From the NCBI RefSeq assembly GCF_900111815.1, contig NZ_LT630004.1:2292697-2356696 (forward strand): DNA of 64,000 nt, read 5' to 3'. Within the stretch, counting starts at the first letter, position 1. Every line of letters begins with the position of its first letter. This document shows, piece after piece, positions 25,353-34,880 of the stretch. Source of the DNA: Bacillus massilinigeriensis (GTDB lineage Bacteria > Bacillota > Bacilli > Bacillales > Cytobacillaceae). The notes under the pieces were generated by a model that was not told the origin of the DNA, searched no databases, and worked only from the letters and a program-made list of their open reading frames with translations. A program made the position numbers and the translations under genes.

Positions 25353-26854
25353 TCCAAGCCATCCTCCCCTTTCAGCATTGCTTTTAACTTTCTTCGCAAC
25401 AGCTTTTTCGCAGCATTTCTGGGGATGCTTTCAACAAAGATGATATGCTTTGGAATTTTATATTTCGCAAGATGGTTTTCACAGTAATCAAGGACCTCTT
25501 GTTCCGTTAAATCTGATGATTGTTTTTTAACGATAAATGCTGCAGGTGCTTCCCCCCACTTTGCATCTTGCACCCCAGCGATTCCAGCATCGGAAATTTT
25601 GGGATGAGCTTGGAGAATACCTTCTATCTCTGCTGGATAAATGTTTTCACCGCCTGAAATAATCAAATCAGAACGGCGATCCAACACAAATAGAAAACCA
25701 CTATCATCAAGATAGCCGATATCCCCTGTATACAGCCATCCTTCCTTTAGCGCATTTGCTGTTTCCTGGTCGCGATTGGCATACCCCGGGGTCACATTCG
25801 GTCCTTTCACCACGATTTCCCCTTCTGCATAGGGATGAGCATCTGTTCCATCTTCAAGAAGGACACGGATTTGGTTAGGGAATAAAGCTTTCCCTGCAGA
25901 ACCAAGCTTTTCTATGCTGTACTCAGGAGGGAGTGTTGCGAATTGAGAAGAGGTTTCCGTCATTCCATATGTCTGGTAGACAGGAACCCCTTTTGATCGG
26001 CAAGTCTCAAGCAGCGACAAAGGAGCTGGCCCTCCTCCTAGCAGCATGCAGCGGAAACTCTCTGGCATGCCCCTATCATCCATTTTTTCTACAATTTGTG
26101 AAAGCATCGTTGCCACAACCGACATGATGGTCACACGCTTTGTTTGGAAAGATTCAATTACTGCAGCAGCATTAAAATGCTCATGAAGTTCCACGGTAAT
26201 ACCGTAAATGATGCTTCGCATAAGAATTGAATACCCGCTGATATGAAAAATAGGTACAGCACACAGCCATTTGTCTTGTTCATAGATTCCAATGTTTAGA
26301 GCTGAGCCTGTGGCGCTCCACCAGTGATTTCCGTATGTCTGCAGCACTCCCTTTGGCTTGCCGGTCGTTCCTGATGTGTACATAATCGTTGTCACATCAT
26401 CCAAGGAATATTCTTTCAGTAATGAATATGGTCCAGCTGCCTCTAAGAAAGCAATCTCTTCTGTACAGAGCAGTTTTCCTTCTGGTACTTCAGCTTTCCG
26501 GAATGCTTCTTTTGCTTTGTCATACAAGAACGTTTCAGCAATAAAAATCTTTGGTGAACTATCTTCAAGCTGCCAAGCAAGTTCATCTGCAGTAAGCCTG
26601 TTATTTAAAATAACTGTTTCACAACCTGCCATTTGCAGGGCATGCAAGATAAAAACAGATTCAGCCTTATTAGGAAGTAGCACTGCGATGCGCGTTCTAT
26701 TCACTGCTCCAAGACTTCCTAGCTTTTTAGCAATCCCAAGAGAAACTTTATATAGTTCCGCAAATGTCCAGCTTTCATCCCCGAAGGTCAGCGCAGTCCT
26801 GCCGGGAGTCAGTTCAGCCCGCTTTTTCAACCAGTTTGGCATAATCTGTCCCAC
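25349..26854 (-). CDS. menE: o-Succinylbenzoate-CoA ligase (MenE)
   Basis: A 501-residue ANL-family adenylating enzyme that activates o-succinylbenzoate to its CoA thioester. The ATP loop is YTSGTTGKPKG (near residue 155), and the later motifs are YQTYGMTETSS, GWLYTGDIGYLD and the C-terminal lysine motif PRNAAKK. The GTG start (MGQIMPNWL) has AAGGAGG 7 nt upstream. It lies 70 nt after menB, and that gap holds a perfect hairpin. It overlaps menC by 4 nt. Confidence 0.95.
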   Translation of the reverse strand: MGQIMPNWLKKRAELTPGRTALTFGDESWTFAELYKVSLGIAKKLGSLGAVNRTRIAVLLPNKAESVFILHALQMAGCETVILNNRLTADELAWQLEDSSPKIFIAETFLYDKAKEAFRKAEVPEGKLLCTEEIAFLEAAGPYSLLKEYSLDDVTTIMYTSGTTGKPKGVLQTYGNHWWSATGSALNIGIYEQDKWLCAVPIFHISGYSILMRSIIYGITVELHEHFNAAAVIESFQTKRVTIMSVVATMLSQIVEKMDDRGMPESFRCMLLGGGPAPLSLLETCRSKGVPVYQTYGMTETSSQFATLPPEYSIEKLGSAGKALFPNQIRVLLEDGTDAHPYAEGEIVVKGPNVTPGYANRDQETANALKEGWLYTGDIGYLDDSGFLFVLDRRSDLIISGGENIYPAEIEGILQAHPKISDAGIAGVQDAKWGEAPAAFIVKKQSSDLTEQEVLDYCENHLAKYKIPKHIIFVESIPRNAAKKLLRRKLKAMLKGEDGLE

Positions 26855-26882
26855 ACTATCTCCTCCTTCTATAATAGGAAAA

Positions 26883-26906
26883 CAGCCTGATGATCACATC
26901 AGGCTG
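26883..26906 (-). promoter_or_regulatory. Intercistronic hairpin between menB and menE
   Basis: A 10-bp perfect stem cagcctgatg/catcaggctg with a 4-nt loop is followed on the minus strand by TTTTCC. The T-run is short, so it may be a partial terminator or an mRNA stability element that sets menE-menC expression below the upstream genes. Confidence 0.6.
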
Positions 26907-26923
26907 CAGTATACGTCTTTTTA

Positions 26924-27739
26924 TCAAGGGAAACGCGGGAACTGGCCAAAATCCGGTTTACGCTTCTCTTTGAAAGCGTCACGGCCTTCCTTTGCTTCAT
27001 CCGTTGTATAGTACAATAGGGTCGCATCTCCGGCAAACTGCTGAAGGCCTGCAAGTCCATCTGTGTCCGCATTCATTGCTGCCTTTAAGAAACGCAGTGC
27101 AGTTGGGCTTTTTTCGAGAATTTCCTCACACCATTTCAGCGTTTCCTCCTCCACTTTTTCAAGCGGAACAACTGTATTAACCAAGCCCATATCAAGTGCT
27201 TCCTGTGCATTATATTGACGGCAAAGGAACCAAATTTCCCTCGCTTTCTTATGCCCCACGATTCTCGCTAAGTAACCTGAACCATATCCTGCATCAAAGC
27301 TTCCAACATTCGGGCCAGTCTGGCCAAAAATGGCGTTATCCGCTGCGATAGTCAAATCACACACAACATGAAGCACATGTCCGCCGCCAATCGCATAGCC
27401 TTTCACCATTGCGATGACTGGTTTCGGAATAACTCTAATCAAGCGCTGGAGGTCGAGGACGTTAAGTCGGGGAATTTCATCTTCTCCAACATATCCTCCA
27501 TGACCGCGTACTTTTTGGTCTCCTCCGGAACAAAAAGCAAGGTCGCCGGCACCTGTTAATACAATAACTCCAACATTAGAATCGTCACGCGCGTACGCAA
27601 ATGCATCGATTAACTCCATTACAGTTTTCGGGCGGAATGCGTTCCTAACTTCCGGCCTATTAATCGTAATTTTGGCAATGCCGTTATATGTTTCGTATAA
27701 AATATCTTCATAGGTACGTTCTGAAACCCATTCAGTCAT
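26924..27739 (-). CDS. menB: 1,4-Dihydroxy-2-naphthoyl-CoA synthase (MenB)
   Basis: A 271-residue crotonase-fold enzyme, the same length as B. subtilis MenB. It cyclises o-succinylbenzoyl-CoA to DHNA-CoA. The oxyanion hole segments are SGGDQ (near residue 88) and [11 protein letters not shown]. The active-site aspartate region is [15 protein letters not shown] precedes the ATG. It lies 15 nt after menH in the operon. Confidence 0.96.
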   Translation of the reverse strand: MTEWVSERTYEDILYETYNGIAKITINRPEVRNAFRPKTVMELIDAFAYARDDSNVGVIVLTGAGDLAFCSGGDQKVRGHGGYVGEDEIPRLNVLDLQRLIRVIPKPVIAMVKGYAIGGGHVLHVVCDLTIAADNAIFGQTGPNVGSFDAGYGSGYLARIVGHKKAREIWFLCRQYNAQEALDMGLVNTVVPLEKVEEETLKWCEEILEKSPTALRFLKAAMNADTDGLAGLQQFAGDATLLYYTTDEAKEGRDAFKEKRKPDFGQFPRFP

Positions 27740-27754
27740 CGCTCTTCCTCCTAA

Positions 27755-28564
27755 TTATGTATTGCTTAAAAACCTACTTACTATTGTACCAAATTTTTCA
27801 GCTTGTTCCACATGAATTGCATGCCCAGCGGGTGAGATTGTCACATGCCGACAAGAAGGAATTTTTCTAGTCATTTCAGTCGAGATGGCACAGAACTTTA
27901 AATCAAGGCTTCCCGAAAGGATAAGCGTTTCAAATGAAAAATTCTTTATCTCATTCCACCATGAAGGCTGTGAGCCTGTTCCCATCCCCAATAGACTATT
28001 TGACAGACCTAAAGGAGAATGAGAAAGACGCTCATTCCGGATGTTGTTGCGAATGGCTTGCGGCAGTTTTTTTTGCGATTGGAACAGCGGAATGTTCTCC
28101 CAATAGTCCACAAAAGCTTCTAATCCTTCTGTAACAAGCATTTCGGCAAGCTTGCCATCCTGCTCTTTCCTCATCTTTTGGTCTTTCTCTAGTTTCAAGC
28201 CTGGAGACGTACTTTCAAGGACTAGCTTCCTTACTCTTTGAGGATACAGAACTCCAAAAGCAACAGCAATGCGGCCGCCCAGCGAGTACCCTAGAACATC
28301 TGCTTGTTCTACGCCTTTTGCATCAAGCATTTCAGCAATAGCCTGTGCAGCTTGAATGATGCTGTATTTTTCCACTTCTGGCGAGGCATCAGTCTTTCCA
28401 TGTCCGATTAAATCAGGCATTATGATCCTCGAGTGAGCTTCCCAATACTTACAGAAAGGCTCCCATGTCTTTCCTGTTCCTGTAAAGCCATGAAGGGCAA
28501 CAAGTGGAAAACCAGCACCGCATTCTTCCACATGGTATCGCACACCATCTATAATGAACTTCAA
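27755..28564 (-). CDS. menH: SHCHC synthase (MenH)
   Basis: A 269-residue alpha/beta hydrolase that eliminates pyruvate from SEPHCHC to give SHCHC. The catalytic serine is in the elbow GYSLGG (around residue 96), the oxyanion region is LHGFTGTG, and the histidine lies in SPAGHAIHVE. It overlaps menD by 4 nt (ATGA). Called ytxM in older B. subtilis annotation. Confidence 0.93.
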   Translation of the reverse strand: MKFIIDGVRYHVEECGAGFPLVALHGFTGTGKTWEPFCKYWEAHSRIIMPDLIGHGKTDASPEVEKYSIIQAAQAIAEMLDAKGVEQADVLGYSLGGRIAVAFGVLYPQRVRKLVLESTSPGLKLEKDQKMRKEQDGKLAEMLVTEGLEAFVDYWENIPLFQSQKKLPQAIRNNIRNERLSHSPLGLSNSLLGMGTGSQPSWWNEIKNFSFETLILSGSLDLKFCAISTEMTRKIPSCRHVTISPAGHAIHVEQAEKFGTIVSRFLSNT

Positions 28565-30315
28565 AGCGTCTCACCTTCAAGTAGGATGTCTATTTCCCGG
28601 GAAACATTTTTCCACAAATTCCGATGCTCTTGTAAATTAGCTTCCCTATCAGTGACAACCTCCATGATATTCAATCCTTTTTGAATCTTGTTCTTTTCAA
28701 ATGCCTGCAAGAATTCATCTTTATCTGTGATTTTATCATAGCTTGCACCATACATTTCTGCAGCAGATTGAAATTTAAGATCTACAGGAGTACCAAAAAG
28801 CCTTTCAAAATGCTTCGGGTGATTAGCCTGTGGCAGAAAAGAAAAAATACCGCCACCATTGTTGTTAATAAGGATGATATTTATATGAAGATTTTCCATT
28901 TTCGCAGGCAAAAGACCATTTGTATCATGGAAAAAAGTAAGATCGCCAAGGATTAAATAGACAGAATCATTAATGACTGCCGCCCCCATCGCTGAAGAAA
29001 TCACCCCATCAATTCCATTTGCTCCTCTGTTTGCCAACACTTTAATATTTTTCCCGTTACAAGTGAAAAAAGTATCCAGATCACGAATCGGCATACTGTT
29101 TCCTACGAATATTGTTGCATTTTCAGGTAACTGTCCCTTTAATAATTGGAAAAGTTTCGCTTCGCTTAAAAGGTTGCCTGCTTCTACTTCTGCTAAGAGT
29201 TCATTTGTACGTGCATTAAGCTGCTTCCATCTTTCAAGGTATTCCTCGTTTTCGGGCTTTTTTTTCATTGCATCGGATAATGCAAGGCAAAATTGTGTCT
29301 CTGATGCATAAACCATTCTGGAAGCTGACATCAGTGGATCTCGCCAGCCGTTTCCGCCGTCCACCACAATTTGCATCGCTTGCCTGTTTTCTTTAAGAAA
29401 TAAAGAAAGTGCCTTAGAAACAGGCATCGCACCAAAGCGCAGGACGACGTCAGGCTTCAATACTGTCTTTGCAGCTTCATTCCTCAAAAAAGTGTCGTAT
29501 CCATCGATAATATAAGATTTATCGTGTACACCGCTTCGCAGTTGAGAAAGCGGATCTGCGAGGATAGGAAACCCTAAGGTTCTCGCGAGAAGTACTACTG
29601 CTTCAGAAAAATCTTTATCCTCAATTGGACCACAAACAATGATTCCTTTTGTGTCGGGAGGCAATTCCTCTATAAGCGATTCATAAAAAGAATCAGGAAG
29701 ACTCATGGAACCTTGTACAATTTGAATATATCCCTCTGGGCGCTCTTCTAGCTCAAACATCTCGTCATGGAGATTTGGAATAAGCGGTTCCCGAAGAGGA
29801 AAGTTCAGATGAACAGGACCTGCTGGAAATGCCTTTGCAGTTGCTGCCGCTCGTGCACAAACAGTCCGCGCATATCTTCTTGCATCACTGCTAGCTTCCG
29901 GTATGGCCATTTCCACAAACCATTTTACATTGTGTCCGTACAAGTGTATTTGATCGATTGCCTGCGGGGCTCCAACATCACGAAGTTCATGAGGACGGTC
30001 CGCAGTAATGACGATAAGCGGTACTCTGGAAATTCCCGCTTCAACAATGGCAGGATAGTAATTGGCAGCAGCTGTTCCTGAAGTACAAAGAAGGGCAACA
30101 GGCTTTCCTGATGCCTTGGCGATCCCAAGGGCAAAAAAAGCTGCTGAACGCTCATCAACATGGATATGCAACTGAAGTTCGGGATGCTCTGCCATTACCA
30201 TCGCAATAGGAGTGGACCTCGAACCAGGACTGATGACGACATCTCTCACACCCGAAATTGCTAATTCGGCTACAAAGCTTGATAAATAAGCAGTTAAAGC
30301 TTCTATATGGCTCAC
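28561..30315 (-). CDS. menD: SEPHCHC synthase (MenD)
   Basis: A 584-residue thiamine diphosphate enzyme that adds 2-oxoglutarate-derived succinic semialdehyde to isochorismate. The N-terminal domain has VISPGSRSTPIAMV, the ThDP glutamate region includes VDERSAAFFALG, and the C-terminal ThDP-Mg motif spans GDLTFFHDTNGL and NNNGGGIFSFLP. Start ATG is coupled to menF by a 4-nt overlap. It is a complete full-length copy in standard operon order. Confidence 0.95.
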   Translation of the reverse strand: MSHIEALTAYLSSFVAELAISGVRDVVISPGSRSTPIAMVMAEHPELQLHIHVDERSAAFFALGIAKASGKPVALLCTSGTAAANYYPAIVEAGISRVPLIVITADRPHELRDVGAPQAIDQIHLYGHNVKWFVEMAIPEASSDARRYARTVCARAAATAKAFPAGPVHLNFPLREPLIPNLHDEMFELEERPEGYIQIVQGSMSLPDSFYESLIEELPPDTKGIIVCGPIEDKDFSEAVVLLARTLGFPILADPLSQLRSGVHDKSYIIDGYDTFLRNEAAKTVLKPDVVLRFGAMPVSKALSLFLKENRQAMQIVVDGGNGWRDPLMSASRMVYASETQFCLALSDAMKKKPENEEYLERWKQLNARTNELLAEVEAGNLLSEAKLFQLLKGQLPENATIFVGNSMPIRDLDTFFTCNGKNIKVLANRGANGIDGVISSAMGAAVINDSVYLILGDLTFFHDTNGLLPAKMENLHINIILINNNGGGIFSFLPQANHPKHFERLFGTPVDLKFQSAAEMYGASYDKITDKDEFLQAFEKNKIQKGLNIMEVVTDREANLQEHRNLWKNVSREIDILLEGETL

Positions 30316-31718
30316 TTTTCTCCACCTCCCAGTGCATGCAGCATTGGGCGGAACTTAATATTCGTTTCCCTGTATTCGCTGTCCGCATCAGAGTCGGAAA
30401 CGATACCGCACCCTGCAAATAAGGAAGCTTCTTTTCCTCTCAAAAGACCCGAGCGGATTGCCACGGCAAATTCTCCATTTCCTCTATGGTCAAGCCAACC
30501 CATTGGTGCGGCATAATATCCTCTGTCCAGAATCTCCACTTCACGAATTTTCTCTACTGCTTGTCTTTGAGGCATCCCACCAAGCGCAGGGGTCGGATGG
30601 AGGCGGTCAATGATTTGGAAAATGGAAGTTCCTTCTTTGTTTGTTCCAATAACTGGCGTATATAAATGCTGAATATACTTCATCTTCATGAGTTGAGGAG
30701 ATTCCGGAATATCCACTTTTTCGCATGTTGCTTCCATCGCTGCCCTAATCATATCGACAACATACTGGTGTTCAATTAAATTTTTCTGGTCTTCCAACAG
30801 GCTTTTTCCTAGTCTTTCATCTTCACCAGGATCATCGCTCCTTCCGATCGAACCTGCTAGACACGCAGAAAAAAGCGAATTCCCCTCTTTTTTGATAAGT
30901 CTTTCCGGAGTTGCCCCAATAAAGCAGTCGTCTCCCGCTTCAAGTGCAAAGATAAAGCTGCCTTCCTGTTCTTCCAACAGATTGTGCAACACGCTATCCG
31001 CCATGATTGGCTCGTGATAACGAAGTCGCAACTCCCGAGCAAGGACAACTTTTTGAAGGTCGTTGCCGCGCAATTCTTGCACAAGCTCCAAAATACTATT
31101 TTTCCATTCCTCCGGCCGCACTTCCTCGATCTCTTCAAGAGAAGGAACTGTTGGGAAGGTACCGGTAGTTTCCAGTGTTAATGCAGCCTTTTCCAGCAAA
31201 AATTGTTGATACAGCTTTTCCGCTTCATCCTGCCAGGAGCACAGGATATTTGAAGTAAGATAAGCTTGTCCTTCCGAAACAGTCAGCAAATATTTAGGAA
31301 CTTGAAATTGGGAATCTGCAAATCTTGCCCATAATCCTGTTTTATCCTTTAGAGGATCGAAGGAAAATCCGCCGAACAGCACTGGACCCGTTCCTGCAAC
31401 TTCTTCATCTGAAAGAATAATCGCCCTTTCGCGCAAACTCTTCCACGCTTCCTCTATTGAGGTAAATCGATCTTCATTCCCAAAATGCTGTAAAACGGCC
31501 GTAGTTCCAACGCCTGCAAAAATATTTCGGCTTTCAGGATCCTTCCAAAAAAAACGTTCACCTAAAAAAAGCTGGCTCCCTGCATGAAAAAAAGCGAAAG
31601 CATCGTTTCTGTCAATCCTTTGAACTTCGCTTACCAATACTGGTTGGTTCATTTCCTGAGCTTTTCTAATCCCAGAAACGATTCCTTCCTTCAAGCTGGT
31701 ATCGTGAATCGTAACCAA
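30312..31718 (-). CDS. menF: Isochorismate synthase (MenF)
   Basis: A 468-residue chorismate-utilising enzyme that turns chorismate into isochorismate. The conserved substrate and Mg region includes ATPERLIKKE, LAGSIGRSDD and KYIQHLYTPV, and the C-terminal segment has the PTPALGGMP and GWLDHRGNGEF motifs. It opens the men operon, and a SigA-type promoter lies 58-86 nt upstream. It ends by overlapping menD. Confidence 0.94.
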   Translation of the reverse strand: MVTIHDTSLKEGIVSGIRKAQEMNQPVLVSEVQRIDRNDAFAFFHAGSQLFLGERFFWKDPESRNIFAGVGTTAVLQHFGNEDRFTSIEEAWKSLRERAIILSDEEVAGTGPVLFGGFSFDPLKDKTGLWARFADSQFQVPKYLLTVSEGQAYLTSNILCSWQDEAEKLYQQFLLEKAALTLETTGTFPTVPSLEEIEEVRPEEWKNSILELVQELRGNDLQKVVLARELRLRYHEPIMADSVLHNLLEEQEGSFIFALEAGDDCFIGATPERLIKKEGNSLFSACLAGSIGRSDDPGEDERLGKSLLEDQKNLIEHQYVVDMIRAAMEATCEKVDIPESPQLMKMKYIQHLYTPVIGTNKEGTSIFQIIDRLHPTPALGGMPQRQAVEKIREVEILDRGYYAAPMGWLDHRGNGEFAVAIRSGLLRGKEASLFAGCGIVSDSDADSEYRETNIKFRPMLHALGGGEK

Positions 31719-31775
31719 TTTTTATCCCTCCAATAACAGCCTTTCACTGTTATTACACGTTTTCAAACTTATTTT

Positions 31776-31804
31776 AAGATACACCCCAAGTATGACAATG
31801 TCAA
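31776..31804 (-). promoter_or_regulatory. SigA-type promoter of the men operon
   Basis: On the minus strand TTGACA (31799-31804), 17 nt, TATCTT (31776-31781). The -35 is a perfect consensus. The intergenic 31719-32055 holds only this and the divergent menA promoter. Confidence 0.75.
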
Positions 31805-31984
31805 TAACAGCCATTACTCTTCGTACTAGTCTTATCCTTATTATATATTTGTTTTTAGATTCCATAAACAAAGGAGTATCAGCAGGTATTATTAACCAGT
31901 TGCAACAGTTAAATTTCATTGACAGCGCATACATTCGGCCCTACACTTTAATTGTAACGGAAAATCGGCTATAAACGAAAACAT

Positions 31985-32013
31985 TTGACTATATTTCTTG
32001 AACTTGTTAAAAT
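31985..32013 (+). promoter_or_regulatory. SigA-type promoter of menA
   Basis: TTGACT (31985-31990), 17 nt, TAAAAT (32008-32013), about 40 nt before the menA start. It is divergent from the menF promoter. Confidence 0.8.
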
Positions 32014-32055
32014 TATATGGTTTGTTTATTTAAAATAAAGGGAGAGATTGAGAAG

Positions 32056-32988
32056 ATGCAAACACATCTCGAACCTAGTTCCCCACATATTGAAAGAAAT
32101 CACGGTTGGAGAGTATGGTGGCAGTTGATACGTCCTCATACTTTGACAGCGGCGTTTGCGCCTGTCCTTTTGGGCACAGCACTCGCTGCAGGGATTACGG
32201 ATATCAGTCAGGGCATGTTTTTCGCTATGTTGGCAGCAAGCCTTTTAATTCAGGCAGCAACCAATATGTTTAATGAATATTATGACTATAAAAAGGGACT
32301 TGATACGAAAGAATCGGTAGGAATCGGTGGAGCGATCGTGAGAGATGGCCTTCAGCCATCAACTGTACTGTCCCTTGCCTTTCTGCTTTATGGCATTGCA
32401 CTTTTCATTGGAATTTATATTTGCGCTAACAGCAGCTGGTGGCTGGCAGCCATAGGATTAGTATCAATGGCTGCAGGGTATTTTTATACCGGTGGTCCTC
32501 TTCCAATTGCCTATACGCCATTCGGTGAAATTGTCGCGGGCTTCTTCATGGGACTATTAATTATCCTTATCTCTTTTTATATTCAAGTTGGAACAGTCAC
32601 TGTCGAAAGCGTTCTTGTTGCGTTCCCAAGCTTTATGCTTGTGGGTGCAATCCTGTTGGCAAATAACATTCGGGACCTTGAAGGAGACAAAGATTTTGGG
32701 AGGAAAACCTTAGCGATCCTTATTGGACGCAACGGGGCAATCAACTTGCTTATGGGAATGTTTATTGTCTCCTATGCTTGGATTGCAATCCTCATCTTTA
32801 TAGGGACTATCACTCCATGGGTATCCCTAATCGCGCTCAGCCTTCCAAAAGCGATTGGTGCAGTTAAAGGGTTTAGGACAAATTCGAGCCCATTGCAGAT
32901 GATGCCAGCTATGAAAGCTACGGCACAAACAAATACCTTTTTTGGACTGTTGCTTTCTGTAGGCCTGTTTATACAATATTTCCTTTAA
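32056..32988 (+). CDS. menA: 1,4-Dihydroxy-2-naphthoate polyprenyltransferase (MenA)
   Basis: A 310-residue UbiA-family membrane enzyme with about eight hydrophobic segments. It joins DHNA to a polyprenyl chain, the last but one step to menaquinone. The two aspartate-rich Mg sites are N-x3-Y-Y-D-Y-K-x2-L-D (NEYYDYKKGLD) and NIRDLEGDKDFGRKT. The ATG is chosen because it follows a GGGAG site; the frame extends to 32017 without one. B. subtilis menA and yteA are also adjacent. Confidence 0.94.
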   Translation: MQTHLEPSSPHIERNHGWRVWWQLIRPHTLTAAFAPVLLGTALAAGITDISQGMFFAMLAASLLIQAATNMFNEYYDYKKGLDTKESVGIGGAIVRDGLQPSTVLSLAFLLYGIALFIGIYICANSSWWLAAIGLVSMAAGYFYTGGPLPIAYTPFGEIVAGFFMGLLIILISFYIQVGTVTVESVLVAFPSFMLVGAILLANNIRDLEGDKDFGRKTLAILIGRNGAINLLMGMFIVSYAWIAILIFIGTITPWVSLIALSLPKAIGAVKGFRTNSSPLQMMPAMKATAQTNTFFGLLLSVGLFIQYFL

Positions 32989-33094
32989 TGGCTTCCGGTG
33001 TTCCGGAAGCTTTTCTTATGTTTTCATCCTACGGCAAAGGGTATTGGATAGAGAAGAATACCTATGTAAGCCAGAGATGAGGATGTGAAAAATC

Positions 33095-33859
33095 ATGCTA
33101 CAGCCACAACAAATTTCCAAATTAAAAAACATGCTTTTAGATGAAAAAGAGACGCTTCAAAACCAAATCAAAGGAAATAATGAAGAAGGGTACCTGAATG
33201 GAGGTGAAAGTGAAGCAACCGGTGAACTATCCTCTATCGATAACCACCCTGCTGACAGCGGTACAGAACTATTTGAACGAAGCAAAAACATTGCAATGGA
33301 CGAGCATCATGAAAGGGATCTCGAAAAAATTGATGCAGCGCTAGGAGCAATTAAAGATGGATCCTACGGGAAATGCCAAGAGTGCGACACCGATATTCCT
33401 TTCGAAAGATTGGAGATCGTTCCATACACCCTATACTGTGTCGATCATACGCCAGAGGTAAGCATAAGCGATGACAGGCCTGCTGAAGAGGATATTTTAG
33501 AGAAAACACACAATATAGAATTTCAGCGCAGGGAAAGAGTAAAAACGACTGATAATCAGGATAGCTTCCAAGAAGTAGCCGCATATGGAACATCCGAAAC
33601 ACCTGCAGATGTTTTGGGAGACCATGAAGATTATAACAATCTCTATGATGGCAGTAAAAACAATGAAGGATTTTCTGAAGACTATGAATCCTTTACAGGT
33701 ACAGATATGTTTGGTAAAAACCAAAAAATTTATCCTAATCGCCAAGAAGAAAGGTACGAAGAGATGCTTGACGACAAGGGTACCGAGTCCCAGCTTGGTA
33801 ACATTCCTTATCGAAAGGAAGACAGTTATGTAAAGGAAAACAAGGCAAAGAATCAATGA
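33095..33859 (+). CDS. yteA: YteA family sporulation protein with DksA/TraR-type zinc finger
   Basis: A 254-residue protein. The first 110 residues are a helical hairpin (LLDEKETLQNQI) with a zinc finger: CQEC followed by CVDH (residues about 94-120), giving two cysteines, one cysteine and one histidine. The long hydrophilic tail is acidic. Known as YteA family (TIGR02890), linked to sporulation in Bacillus; direct target unknown. It follows menA by 106 nt with the same orientation. The start site GAGGATG is weak. It ends at a long perfect hairpin shared with speD. Confidence 0.85.
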   Translation: MLQPQQISKLKNMLLDEKETLQNQIKGNNEEGYLNGGESEATGELSSIDNHPADSGTELFERSKNIAMDEHHERDLEKIDAALGAIKDGSYGKCQECDTDIPFERLEIVPYTLYCVDHTPEVSISDDRPAEEDILEKTHNIEFQRRERVKTTDNQDSFQEVAAYGTSETPADVLGDHEDYNNLYDGSKNNEGFSEDYESFTGTDMFGKNQKIYPNRQEERYEEMLDDKGTESQLGNIPYRKEDSYVKENKAKNQ

Positions 33860-33869
33860 TGCAATTCAT

Positions 33870-33925
33870 ATGCTATCGCAGTAAAGGGGCACCCGAAGAT
33901 GGGTGCCCCTTTACTGCGATAGCAT
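33870..33925. repeat. Long perfect hairpin, 25-bp stem with 6-nt loop, between yteA and speD
   Basis: Arms 33870-33894 and 33901-33925 are perfect complements around GAAGAT. It lies between convergent genes, so may terminate both, but it has no T-run. The core CGCAGT..GGGGCA resembles the hairpin at 6932-6983. Confidence 0.9.
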
Positions 33926-33941
33926 TCATTACTTCGCGGTC

Positions 33942-34763
33942 TCATCCCATCCAGCCGTTTTCAGTATTTTTCCCGTAGAAAATTTCATCCATTTCAACTT
34001 GCACTCTCTTACTGATTTCCAACTCTTCTTCTTTGGATAAGCTATCTTTGCTGTATCCGAATAAATAATGATCCAGGTCGAAATTTTTCAGCTTGCATTT
34101 TGTATGGAAAATGTTTTCCTGATAGACATTCACATCAATCATCTGATACGAATCCTTTATCTCTTCCGGAATATAATTTTGAATACTGCTAATATCATGA
34201 TCAATGAATAGCTTATTTCCACTCTTATCTCTGGTGAATCCCCTTACCTTATAGTCCATTGTTAAAATATCTGCATCAAAGGATTTAATAAGATAGTGCA
34301 ACGCTTTTAGCGGAGATATTTCACCACAGGTAGAAACATCGATATCCGCCCTGAACGTGCTGATGCCTTCATCAGGATGGTATTCAGGATACGTGTGAAC
34401 AGTGATATGGCTTTTATCCAACTGAAAGACAACATTATCCGGAAGCGGACCTGGTGACTCTGAGAAGGCTTCTGTTGGTACTTCTACTATAGGCTCTTCC
34501 GATATAAGAACAGTGACACTAGCACCTTGTGGAACATAATCCTGCTTTGCGATATTCAAAACATGGGCTCCGATGAGATCAGCTACATTTTTTAGAATGT
34601 TGGTAAGGCGCTCCGCATTATATTGCTCATCAATATATTCAATGTAGGATTCCCGTTCGGACTTCGTTTTCGTGTAACAAATATCATACATATTAAAGCT
34701 TAGCGACTTCGTAAGATTATTAAAACCGTGAAGTTCGATTACTTGTTGGTTGGAAAGCTTCAT
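33942..34763 (-). CDS. speD: S-adenosylmethionine decarboxylase, E. coli-type (SpeD)
   Basis: A 273-residue proenzyme that makes decarboxylated SAM for spermidine synthesis. The self-cleavage site is K117-S118 in [16 protein letters not shown], and Ser118 becomes the pyruvoyl group. Length and sequence are of the long class found in E. coli, unlike the ~126-residue SpeD of B. subtilis. Candidate catalytic cysteines include STCGEISP. It is monocistronic with its own start site; no spermidine synthase is adjacent. The ATG is preceded by AAAGGGG. Confidence 0.92.
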   Translation of the reverse strand: MKLSNQQVIELHGFNNLTKSLSFNMYDICYTKTKSERESYIEYIDEQYNAERLTNILKNVADLIGAHVLNIAKQDYVPQGASVTVLISEEPIVEVPTEAFSESPGPLPDNVVFQLDKSHITVHTYPEYHPDEGISTFRADIDVSTCGEISPLKALHYLIKSFDADILTMDYKVRGFTRDKSGNKLFIDHDISSIQNYIPEEIKDSYQMIDVNVYQENIFHTKCKLKNFDLDHYLFGYSKDSLSKEEELEISKRVQVEMDEIFYGKNTENGWMG

Positions 34764-34826
34764 AGAGCTAAACCCCTTTCTTTTTCCATAATGCTGTTAT
34801 TTATGATACCCCTATGGAAAAAGAAA

Positions 34827-34858
34827 AAACAAAGCTTCTCCTGAGGAAAACTCTGTTT
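34827..34858 (-). terminator. Imperfect terminator after glgP
   Basis: On the minus strand aaacagagttttc pairs with gagaagctttgttt, including G-U wobbles, with loop CTCA and a following TTTTTTCTTTTT. Confidence 0.6.
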
Positions 34859-34880
34859 CGATTATTATCGTCTCACACTT

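Noticed and set aside
26358-27011. Open frame of 217 codons antisense to menE and menB
   Set aside because: It crosses two conserved genes and an intergenic hairpin; composition is that of an antisense shadow.
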